Positions 1 to 5,340 of a DNA stretch of 5,782 nucleotides are shown here, one piece after another (positions within the stretch are counted from its first letter, which is position 1; every line of letters starts with the position of its first letter). The notes under the pieces are model-generated. The model searched no databases. It had not been told where the DNA came from and saw only the letters and a program-made list of their open reading frames with translations. Location: contig JBFFNE010000124.1 of assembly GCA_041563315.1 (NCBI GenBank), forward strand, positions 1 through 5,782, read 5' to 3'. The stretch comes from JBFEYJ01 sp041563315. GTDB taxonomy: Bacteria; Pseudomonadota; Gammaproteobacteria; Thiohalomonadales; Thiohalomonadaceae. Both the position numbers and the translations under genes were made by a program.

Positions 1-2
1 AA

Positions 3-110
3 GATGTCTTGGCGGTTGTTACCCAACTCAATCAACGGCCACGAAAAACATTGGGCTTTAAAACCCCTGAGGTTTTGATGCAAAATCACATGGCGGCGCA
101 GGCCGCTTAA
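3..110 (+). CDS. IS30-family transposase, C-terminal end (cut by window start)
   Basis: The reading frame is open from base 3 to the TAA at 108-110 and gives the last 35 residues of a protein. The motif LNQRPRKTLGFKTPEVL is the characteristic tail of the DDE catalytic domain of IS30-family transposases (N.RPRK.LG...P). This enzyme cuts and joins the ends of its insertion sequence. The three catalytic acidic residues and the N-terminal helix-turn-helix lie outside the window, so whether the gene is intact cannot be told. A probable IS terminal repeat follows the stop by a few bases, as expected for the right end of the element. Family call is confident; the particular IS is not identified. Confidence 0.88.
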   Translation, partial: DVLAVVTQLNQRPRKTLGFKTPEVLMQNHMAAQAA

Positions 111-116
111 CCGATA

Positions 117-139
117 TGCACTTCAGAGTTGAATCCGCC
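117..139 (+). repeat. Probable right terminal inverted repeat of the IS30-family element
   Basis: Seven bases after the transposase stop the sequence reads TGCACTTCAGAG followed by TTGAATCCGCC. This resembles the ends of many IS30-family elements as I remember them (CACTTC...TTGAATCCGCC). Position and wording both fit the right end of the element. The matching left end is outside the window, so the exact boundary and any target duplication cannot be confirmed. Confidence 0.6.
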
Positions 140-645
140 AAGTATTAAAAGGCGGGGCTAAAAGAATTAGCACCAATTAGTAATATGTGGGGTTCAATTG
201 AAGCACTGTTATTATCTTTAAGAACTCACTGATATTATAAGCGGTATCTTTGGTGCTTGGATGAAAGCCATGGCAAGAATACTGTAGCCGTTGTAAGCGA
301 TACATATCCCCCATACTTCCCAAACAAAATCCTGGCAACCGGACTGCGCTTCATTGTTGACCCTAACGGAGCGGACACCTGACGCAGGAGATCTCCCTTA
401 CCGAGAAATAGGAATTCTGGTTTGTACACGCGCAGGCATGCGCTAGCTCCGGCCAGTCGATTCAGCTTATGCCAAGGATTACGGCCTGAGCGTGAGCGCC
501 TTTTACGCCTTGAAGAACAGGCTACGGCGCAAGGGCGCTATTTGAGGTCCACAACCATTCACTGCATGCTGTGAGAGCGGGCGCGTTAACGTGAATATTT
601 TCAGACTCCGCCGAGCCATGACATTAGTAAAAACCAAGAGAGGCG
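140..645. other. Gene-free accessory stretch with IS debris
   Basis: Apart from the IS66-type remnant at 412-545, I see no credible gene here. A 64-codon open frame on the minus strand (235-429) has no recognisable domain and overlaps the remnant. Small details include a direct repeat AATTAG (165-170 and 175-180) and a perfect palindrome GGAGATCTCC (387-396). 140-260 is AT-rich compared with the rest of the window. No convincing terminator for the regulator gene that ends at 646 was seen. Confidence 0.6.
412..545 (+). pseudogene. Decayed IS66-type TnpA (accessory transposition protein) fragment
   Basis: Two adjacent frames together give EFWFVHAQACASSGQSIQ (412-465) and then AYAKDYGLSVSAFYALKNRL (465-524), ending RRKGAI and TGA at 543-545. 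The pattern W..H..A..SG.S...YA...GLS.S.FY..K.RL matches the helix-turn-helix region of IS66-family TnpA proteins (Transposase_8-like). The frame is broken by a one-base loss near 465, an in-frame TAG lies at 409-411 just before the match, and no start codon is visible. No TnpB or TnpC sequence follows. It is therefore a remnant, not a working gene. Family assignment rests on pattern recognition over about 44 residues. Confidence 0.6.
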
Positions 646-1782
646 TCATGTTTCATACATCATGGGCCCACTGAGCAAAAGGCGGATCAGGTCGGCCTGT
701 CGGTTGACGCCGGTCTTGCTGAAGATACTTTTTATCTGACTGCGTACTGTCTGCACACTGACATGATGCATTTCGGCGATCTGGTTTACCTCCCGTCCGT
801 TGGCGATGGCTACGGCCACTTTAGCCTCGCGCTCAGTCAGGCCATAAATACGTATTAGGGCGTCATGGGCGATAGGGGCGGATTCTTCCGGATCGGTGAT
901 ATAAACTGCCACTTGAGAGTTAGAAACCATGTTCCTGTCTGTAGAATTATTAGACGCGGCAGGCAGCACTAATACTGCCAAAGGCATAGAATGATCTGGG
1001 TGGGTTAGGCCTAACGCCTGGCCTCGACAAATCGTGCCGGATGGTGTTGCCTGCGCTTCATGAATGGCCTGTTGCAACTGTTCATCTTCATCTTTCAAGT
1101 ATGCCCGTATGGCATCATTTTGTAGGTCAATGGCGCCATGATTGCCCAGAATTCGTTTTGCCATGGGGTTAATGTAGAGAGGCTTACTCTCATTGCCCAA
1201 CAAAATAAGGCCAATGATTTGACGATCCAGTTCTAGTTGCATTTTTGTTTTGAGTAGCTGCAGGCGGGTAAATTCCTTTTGGAGGCGCAGGGAGCGCTGG
1301 AAGTGCGGTACAAGGTTTTCCAGCAGTTCCAGCATTTCCGGCTCGAATTCGCCTTCCCGGTGGGTTCGGTGCAGGCCGATACCCACATGCCAGCCCTCAT
1401 CGTTAAAGCAGTTGATGCCGCCGAAATAGAACAGGTCACTAAAGCGGGAAATCATAGCGTGAATTACACCCGGAACATTCTCCTTGTCATCGAGGCGATA
1501 CATATTCACGGCTATGCCCGCTGATGTATTTCGCATAACTTTTATGCCAGGGTCGAGCGCCCCTAATGGGCTGTTTAATAGCGCTAGTGCGACCTTGGGC
1601 ACACCGTAGGCATGCATGAAACGGAGCTGCTTGAGCTCATGATCATGGATTACCAACACCGCTGACCTGGAGCGCGTAATGGCGGCAAGTTTTTCCATAA
1701 CCACAGACCAGTGGTCAGGATTGATAGAGCATTCGTAGATATCGCCAATGAGATCGAGAATGGACTTGTAATTATTATTCAT
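646..1782 (-). CDS. LuxR-type helix-turn-helix transcriptional regulator with N-terminal sensory region
   Basis: A 378-residue protein. The last 66 residues (from about 313, YGLTEREAKVA...) are a LuxR/GerE-type DNA-binding domain: LTEREAKVA opens it, IAEMHHVSVQTVRSQIKSIF is the recognition helix region, and KTGVNRQADLIRLLL closes it. The N-terminal 160 or so residues look GAF/PAS-like, followed by a charged, Leu-rich helix (LRLQKEFTRLQLLKTKMQLE, about 162-181) and a PAS-like stretch (IIGLILLGNESKPLYINPMAKRIL). There is no receiver domain, signal peptide or membrane segment, so it is a soluble one-component regulator; the ligand is unknown. The ATG at 1780-1782 starts the recognisable protein (MNNNYKSIL). 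A TTG at 1804-1806 would add eight residues; neither has a clear Shine-Dalgarno. It is transcribed away from thrS and has no partner genes in view, so its targets cannot be inferred. Confidence 0.85.
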   Translation of the reverse strand: MNNNYKSILDLIGDIYECSINPDHWSVVMEKLAAITRSRSAVLVIHDHELKQLRFMHAYGVPKVALALLNSPLGALDPGIKVMRNTSAGIAVNMYRLDDKENVPGVIHAMISRFSDLFYFGGINCFNDEGWHVGIGLHRTHREGEFEPEMLELLENLVPHFQRSLRLQKEFTRLQLLKTKMQLELDRQIIGLILLGNESKPLYINPMAKRILGNHGAIDLQNDAIRAYLKDEDEQLQQAIHEAQATPSGTICRGQALGLTHPDHSMPLAVLVLPAASNNSTDRNMVSNSQVAVYITDPEESAPIAHDALIRIYGLTEREAKVAVAIANGREVNQIAEMHHVSVQTVRSQIKSIFSKTGVNRQADLIRLLLSGPMMYET

Positions 1783-1921
1783 TGTGCCGAGGGCATCCGT
1801 GCACAATTCTTATCATGTTTCTCGCAGGGGCTTCCCTGGCCTGGAGTGCTCAAGTAAGGACATGCACTACAAATGCACATGACAAACCACTTTTCTTATT
1901 ATTTACCATATTATTCGCTAT

Positions 1922-1927
1922 TGGCAA
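1922..1927 (-). promoter_or_regulatory. Possible -35 element for the LuxR-type regulator
   Basis: Read on the minus strand, TTGCCA (5 of 6 bases of TTGACA) lies about 140 bases upstream of the regulator start, followed by AT-rich sequence with weak -10-like matches such as TAAATA at 16-base spacing. The -10 is poor, so this is a weak suggestion only. Confidence 0.25.
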
Positions 1928-1957
1928 ACTTGAAGTTAAAATTTGTGATGCACGCCC

Positions 1958-1987
1958 TTGACATTTTATGGGGTGGGGGGGTAATAA
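1958..1987 (+). promoter_or_regulatory. Possible upstream sigma-70 promoter for thrS
   Basis: A perfect TTGACA at 1958-1963 is followed after 18 bases by TAATAA (1982-1987), which matches the -10 consensus at only three of six positions. The spacer has the G-rich run GGGGTGGGGGGG (1970-1981), which is unusual for a promoter spacer. It would give a thrS leader of roughly 170 bases. The better-matched promoter at 2002-2030 is preferred. Confidence 0.35.
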
Positions 1988-2001
1988 GCGGTGCGGCCGG
2001 C

Positions 2002-2030
2002 TTCACTCCCTCTTTCAGCTGTGTTATCAT
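2002..2030 (+). promoter_or_regulatory. thrS: Candidate sigma-70 promoter for thrS
   Basis: TTCACT (2002-2007, four of six) and TATCAT (2025-2030, five of six) are spaced by exactly 17 bases. Transcription would begin near 2037 and give a leader of about 127 bases, which would contain the hairpins at 2049-2065, 2083-2107 and 2121-2144. An inverted repeat overlaps the -10 and start site (see 2027-2043). No promoter could fit between the terminator-like hairpin and the thrS start, so the thrS promoter must lie at or above this position. Confidence 0.5.
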
Positions 2031-2043
2031 TGCGAATCAATGA
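2027..2043. repeat. Inverted repeat TCATTG-N5-CAATGA over the thrS -10/start site
   Basis: TCATTG (2027-2032) and CAATGA (2038-2043) are perfect inverted repeats with a five-base centre (CGAAT). They overlap the -10 and the expected transcription start of the candidate thrS promoter. The position suits a repressor operator. The TGCGAATCA core is loosely reminiscent of Fur-box wording, but agreement with the 19-base Fur consensus is only about half. Confidence 0.35.
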
Positions 2044-2048
2044 GATAG

Positions 2049-2065
2049 GGAGCGCCTTTGGCTCC
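2049..2065 (+). other. Small hairpin in the thrS leader
   Basis: GGAGC (2049-2053) pairs with GCTCC (2061-2065) around the seven-base loop GCCTTTG. It lies just after the predicted transcription start and upstream of the terminator-like hairpin. An alternative fold pairs GCC with GGC inside the same element. Its role, if any, is unknown. Confidence 0.4.
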
Positions 2066-2082
2066 TGACAAAAAACGAATTC

Positions 2083-2117
2083 AAGCACCGGTCACATCAC
2101 GGTGCTTTTTTATTTTT
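2083..2117 (+). terminator. Rho-independent-terminator-like hairpin inside the thrS leader
   Basis: AAGCACCG (2083-2090) pairs perfectly with CGGTGCTT (2100-2107) around the nine-base loop GTCACATCA, and is followed by TTTTTTATTTTT (2106-2117). By form this is a strong intrinsic terminator. It sits 46 bases before the thrS ATG, with no room for another promoter below it, so it should lie within the thrS transcript. It could be an attenuator, an end for an upstream transcript, or the equivalent of the upstream hairpin (domain 4) and single-stranded linker (domain 3) of the E. coli thrS operator. The structure is clear; the role is inferred. Confidence 0.7.
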
Positions 2118-2120
2118 CAC

Positions 2121-2144
2121 GTGGTCTCTCGTATGGATCACCAC
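2121..2144 (+). promoter_or_regulatory. thrS: thrS translational operator: tRNA-Thr anticodon-arm mimic
   Basis: GTGGT (2121-2125) pairs with ACCAC (2140-2144). Above a short asymmetric internal loop (2137-2139), C2126-G2136 and a U-G pair close a seven-base loop, CTCGTAT (2128-2134). In anticodon numbering the loop has U at 33 and CGU at 34-36, which is a threonine anticodon. It ends 19 bases before the thrS ATG and shortly before the Shine-Dalgarno AGAAGGA (2151-2157). In E. coli, threonyl-tRNA synthetase represses its own translation by binding such a CGU-bearing hairpin at this place. I infer the same feedback here. Confidence 0.75.
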
Positions 2145-2163
2145 TGAGCAAGAAGGAACAGAC

Positions 2164-4089
2164 ATGCCTGTAATTACCCTTCCCGACGGTTCCCAGCGTC
2201 AGTTCGAACATGCTGTTACCATTTTGGATGTGGCCGCCGATATCGGCCCCGGCCTGGCCAAAGCGGCCCTGGGCGGCAAGATCGGCAACAAGCTGGTCGA
2301 TGCCTCCTATTGCATCGAGAGTGATGCGGAGCTGGCGATCATCACCGACAAGAGCGAGGAGGGGCTGGAGATCATCCGTCACTCCACCGCCCACCTGCTG
2401 GCCCAGGCGGTCAAGCGCCTGTTTCCTGAAGCCCAGGTGACCATCGGTCCGGTGATCGAGAACGGCTTCTATTACGATTTTGCCTACGAACGCCCCTTCA
2501 CCACCGAGGATCTGGAGAAGATCGAGAAGGAGATGGCGAAGATTGTCGCTGATGATATCCCCGTCGAGCGATCGGTGATGGTGCGCGAGGAGGCGATCGA
2601 CTTCTTCCGCAACATGGGTGAGGAGTACAAGGCTGAGATCATCGATGCCATTCCCCACGGTGAGGAGTTGTCGTTGTACAAGCAGGGTGACTTTATCGAC
2701 TTGTGTCGTGGCCCGCATGTGCCCTCTACCGGTAAGATCAAGGCCTTCAAGCTGATGAAAGTGGCCGGTGCCTACTGGCGTGGCGATTCGCGCAACGAGA
2801 TGCTGACCCGGGTCTACGGTACCGCCTGGACCGACAAAAAGGCACTTAAGCAGTACCTGCATCGTCTGGAAGAGGCGGAGAAGCGCGACCATCGCAAGAT
2901 TGGCCGCCAGCTGGGCCTGTTTCACGCCCAGGAGGAGGCGCCAGGCATGGTCTTCTGGCATCCCAATGGCTGGACCCTGTGGCAGGCGGTGGAGCAGTAT
3001 ATGCGGGATGTCTTCCGGGACAATGGGTATCAGGAGATCCGCACCCCGCAGGTGGTCGACCGCAGCCTGTGGGAAAAGTCGGGCCATTGGGACAAGTTCG
3101 GCGACATGATCTTCACCACCCATTCGGAGCACCGCGACTACGCGGTCAAGCCGATGAACTGTCCTTGTCACGTACAGGTGTTCAACCAGGGATTGAAGTC
3201 CTACCGCGATCTGCCGCTGCGCCTGGCTGAATTCGGCTCCTGCCATCGCAATGAGCCCTCTGGCACCCTGCATGGCATCATGCGAGTACGTAACTTTACC
3301 CAGGACGATGCCCACATCTTCTGTACAGAGGAGCAGATCCAGGATGAGGTCTCGGTGTTCATCGACCTGCTGTATAAGGTCTACGCCGACTTCGGCTTCC
3401 ATGACATCATCATTAAGCTCTCCACCCGTCCCGAGTCGCGCGTCGGTTCGGACGAGATTTGGGACAAGGCGGAACACGCCCTGGAGCAGGCGCTCAACGC
3501 CAAGGGGTTGCCGTGGGACCTGCAGCCGGGCGAGGGCGCCTTCTACGGCCCCAAGATCGAGTTCTCCCTGCGTGATTGCCTTGGTCGGGTCTGGCAATGT
3601 GGTACCATTCAGGTCGATTTTTCCATGCCGGGTCGTCTCGATGCCCACTATATCGCCGAAGATGGGAGCAAACAGGTGCCGGTGATGCTGCACCGGGCTA
3701 TACTGGGTTCGATGGAGCGGTTTATCGGTATCCTGATCGAGCATCATGCGGGCGCCTTCCCTTTATGGCTGGCTCCACAACAGGTTGTGGTGATGAATAT
3801 CACCGACAAACAGGCCGATTTTGTTCAGGAAATCGAAGAATATTTGAAAAAACAAGGCATTCGGGTCAAATCCGACTTGAGAAATGAGAAAATCGGCTTT
3901 AAAATTCGCGAGCACACCTTATACCGTATACCCTACATGCTTGTGATTGGGGATCGGGAAGTTGACAATCGGACCGTGGCCGTGCGCACGCGTGGTGGTG
4001 AAGACCTTGGCACAATGTCCATGGAGGCATTCGCCGAGCGACTGACCACAGAGAACGCGAGCCGCGGCCTCACTGTTTTGGAGGAATGA
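2164..4089 (+). CDS. thrS: Threonyl-tRNA synthetase
   Basis: This cytosolic enzyme charges tRNA-Thr with threonine and edits mischarged serine. At 641 aa it is within one residue of the E. coli enzyme. Order of parts: TGS domain (1 to about 61); editing domain with H73/H77 (HSTAH) and C181/H185 (CRGPH); class II catalytic core (about 240-530) with zinc ligands C333 (in MNCPCH), H384 and H510, motif 2 around R362 (CHRNEPSG) and motif 3 HRAILGSMERF (510-520); anticodon-binding domain (about 535-641). No key residue is missing. The ATG at 2164 has AAGGA (2153-2157) six bases upstream and begins MPVITLPDGS as in homologues. Its last codons carry the Shine-Dalgarno for infC. The stretch coding for the anticodon-binding domain, about 3775-3960, is visibly richer in A/T codons than the rest. 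Confidence 0.98.
   Translation: MPVITLPDGSQRQFEHAVTILDVAADIGPGLAKAALGGKIGNKLVDASYCIESDAELAIITDKSEEGLEIIRHSTAHLLAQAVKRLFPEAQVTIGPVIENGFYYDFAYERPFTTEDLEKIEKEMAKIVADDIPVERSVMVREEAIDFFRNMGEEYKAEIIDAIPHGEELSLYKQGDFIDLCRGPHVPSTGKIKAFKLMKVAGAYWRGDSRNEMLTRVYGTAWTDKKALKQYLHRLEEAEKRDHRKIGRQLGLFHAQEEAPGMVFWHPNGWTLWQAVEQYMRDVFRDNGYQEIRTPQVVDRSLWEKSGHWDKFGDMIFTTHSEHRDYAVKPMNCPCHVQVFNQGLKSYRDLPLRLAEFGSCHRNEPSGTLHGIMRVRNFTQDDAHIFCTEEQIQDEVSVFIDLLYKVYADFGFHDIIIKLSTRPESRVGSDEIWDKAEHALEQALNAKGLPWDLQPGEGAFYGPKIEFSLRDCLGRVWQCGTIQVDFSMPGRLDAHYIAEDGSKQVPVMLHRAILGSMERFIGILIEHHAGAFPLWLAPQQVVVMNITDKQADFVQEIEEYLKKQGIRVKSDLRNEKIGFKIREHTLYRIPYMLVIGDREVDNRTVAVRTRGGEDLGTMSMEAFAERLTTENASRGLTVLEE
4080..4086 (+). promoter_or_regulatory. 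infC: infC ribosome binding site inside the end of thrS
   Basis: GGAGGAA (4080-4086) is a near-perfect Shine-Dalgarno made from the last thrS codons (TTG GAG GAA). It lies seven bases before ATC at 4094, and no ATG, GTG or TTG lies within reach. This decides the infC start. Confidence 0.8.
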
Positions 4090-4093
4090 AGCA

Positions 4094-4618
4094 ATCGCTG
4101 CTAAAGAAAAACAAACTCGGTTAAACGACGATATCCGGGTTCCAGAGGTACGACTCATCGGAAGCGATGGGGAGCCGGTCGGGGTAATCCCGACTTCTGA
4201 AGCATTGGCTATGGCCGCAGAGGCCGAACTCGACCTCGTGGAGGTATCTCCGGATGCGACGCCGCCTGTCTGTCGCATTATGGACTATGGCAAGTTCATT
4301 TTTGAAACCCGCAAGAAACAGGCAGCGGCCAAGAAAAAGCAGAAACAGGTCCAGGTTAAAGAGGTTAAATTCCGTCCTGGGACGGAAGAGGGAGATTATC
4401 AGGTCAAACTACGCAACCTGACACGCTTCCTCAACGACGGGGACAGGGTCAAGGTAACCTTACGGTTCCGTGGCCGTGAAATGGCACACCAGGAACTCGG
4501 TCGCGATCTGCTCAAGCGGGTCGAGGGCGATCTGGCCGAATTGGGAACGGTAGAACAGTTCCCAAGAATGGAAGGCCGGCAAATGGTGATGCTGATTGCC
4601 CCGAAAAAGAAGAAGTAG
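4094..4618 (+). CDS. infC: Translation initiation factor IF-3 with ATC start
   Basis: IF3 binds the 30S subunit, keeps it apart from 50S and checks start-codon and initiator-tRNA choice. The frame gives 174 residues (E. coli about 180): N-terminal domain with LNDDIRVPEVRLIGSDGEP and EALAMAAEAELDLVEVSP, then PPVCRIMDYGKF; a lysine-rich linker (KKQAAAKKKQKQ); C-terminal domain KEVKFRPGTEEGDYQVKLRN and TLRFRGREMAHQELG, ending PKKKK. The first ATG/GTG/TTG in frame is TTG at 4205, which would delete 37 conserved residues and has no ribosome site. The frame runs upstream to ATC at 4094, placed seven bases after GGAGGAA, four bases past the thrS stop. IF3 genes are known to start with rare AUU/AUC/AUA codons so that IF3 represses its own synthesis; the same is inferred here. 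Confidence 0.95.
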   Translation: MAAKEKQTRLNDDIRVPEVRLIGSDGEPVGVIPTSEALAMAAEAELDLVEVSPDATPPVCRIMDYGKFIFETRKKQAAAKKKQKQVQVKEVKFRPGTEEGDYQVKLRNLTRFLNDGDRVKVTLRFRGREMAHQELGRDLLKRVEGDLAELGTVEQFPRMEGRQMVMLIAPKKKK

Positions 4619-4647
4619 GCTCATTAACAAGACATGCCTGCTTCGGG

Positions 4648-4695
4648 ACGCGCTACTGTCCATCCATTACGGTGCCCACAGTCACAAACGCGCGT
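4648..4695 (+). promoter_or_regulatory. Candidate L20-binding operator upstream of rpmI
   Basis: ACGCGC (4648-4653) pairs with GCGCGT (4690-4695), and next to it ACTGT (4655-4659) pairs with ACAGT (4678-4682). The two stems are separated by an asymmetric internal loop of one base against seven (4654; 4683-4689). The whole sits 33 bases before the rpmI ATG in an otherwise unexplained 110-base gap. In E. coli, L20 represses rpmI-rplT translation by binding irregular stems here that copy its 23S rRNA site. Position and irregular shape fit; I have not shown sequence identity with the rRNA site. Confidence 0.5.
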
Positions 4696-4728
4696 TTTAA
4701 CTAAACCAGCAATGCGGAGTAGTAAGCA

Positions 4729-4923
4729 ATGCCAAAGATGAAAACCAACCGTGGCGCGGCCAAGCGCTTCAAGCGCAGTGCCGGGGGCTTTAAACGCGCC
4801 CAGTCGTTCCGCCGCCACATCCTCACCAAGAAGCCGACCAAGCGTAAGCGTCATCTGCGTTCGCCGGAATTTATTGCTGCTGTCGACGTCGCCATGGTGC
4901 GTCGCATGTTGCCCTATAGCTGA
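4729..4923 (+). CDS. rpmI: 50S ribosomal protein L35
   Basis: A 64-residue, very basic protein of the large ribosomal subunit. The family signature is clear: MPKMKTNRGAAKRFKRS at the start, HILTKKPTKRKRHLR in the middle and MLPYS at the end. It is about one residue shorter than E. coli L35, the difference lying before GGFK. The Shine-Dalgarno GGAG (4716-4719) is nine bases upstream of the ATG. It follows infC after 110 bases and precedes rplT by 13, and the pair is almost certainly translated from one message. Confidence 0.97.
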   Translation: MPKMKTNRGAAKRFKRSAGGFKRAQSFRRHILTKKPTKRKRHLRSPEFIAAVDVAMVRRMLPYS

Positions 4924-4936
4924 GGAGTAAGGAACG

Positions 4937-5293
4937 ATGCCAAGAGTAAAACGTGGCGTAACCGCTCGCGCCAAGCACAAAAAGATCATTGCCCTTGCCA
5001 AAGGTTACCGGGGCCGTCGCAAGAATGTTTTCCGCGTCGCCAAGCAGGCCGTCATCAAGGCCGGTCAGTATGCGTATCGCGACCGTCGTCAGCGTAAGCG
5101 TCAATTCCGCGCGCTGTGGATTGCCCGTATCAATGCGGCTTCCCGTGAATGTGGTCTGTCCTATAGCCGCATGATCGATGGCATGAAGAAGGCAAACATC
5201 GAGATCGACCGCAAGGTGCTGGCCGATATCGCTGTAGCCGACAAGGCCGGTTTTGCCGCTCTGGCGGAAAAGGCAAAAGCAGCGCTGGCCTAA
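4937..5293 (+). CDS. rplT: 50S ribosomal protein L20
   Basis: A 118-residue protein, the same length as in E. coli, needed early in assembly of the 50S subunit through binding to 23S rRNA. The N-terminal arm (MPRVKRGVTARAKHKKIIAL, then AKGYRGRRKNVFRVAKQAV) is highly basic, and the globular half has the typical RRQRKRQFRALWIARINAA and LSYSRMIDGMKKANIEIDRKVL. Two purine-rich sites precede the ATG, GAGGAG (4922-4927) and AAGGA (4929-4933). In relatives L20 is also the translational repressor of rpmI-rplT. A strong terminator follows the stop after about 56 bases. Confidence 0.98.
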   Translation: MPRVKRGVTARAKHKKIIALAKGYRGRRKNVFRVAKQAVIKAGQYAYRDRRQRKRQFRALWIARINAASRECGLSYSRMIDGMKKANIEIDRKVLADIAVADKAGFAALAEKAKAALA

Positions 5294-5340
5294 CAGCTAT
5301 TGCACCAATGCGTCCATCGGCGGTGTCGTTGGAGTCACGC

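Noticed and set aside
235..429. A 64-codon minus-strand frame in the accessory stretch
   Set aside because: No recognised family, no clear ribosome site, and it overlaps the IS66-type remnant on the other strand.
1783..1806. TTG start adding eight residues to the LuxR-type regulator
   Set aside because: It follows directly after a stop codon region with no ribosome site, and the ATG at 1782 gives a more usual N-terminus. It cannot be fully excluded.
1970..1981. G-quadruplex in GGGGTGGGGGGG
   Set aside because: Only two G-runs are present and no others are close enough to form four tracts.
3172..3181. MNCPCH in ThrS instead of MNCPGH as an odd substitution
   Set aside because: The zinc-binding Cys is kept, and I recall the Cys variant as common in non-enteric gammaproteobacteria.
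2110..3747. A 545-codon open frame on the minus strand opposite thrS
   Set aside because: thrS on the other strand has every family motif. The antisense frame has no recognisable domain and is a by-product of G/C-rich codon use.
4205..4618. infC starting at TTG 4205
   Set aside because: It would remove 37 conserved N-terminal residues and lacks a ribosome site; the ATC at 4094 explains both.
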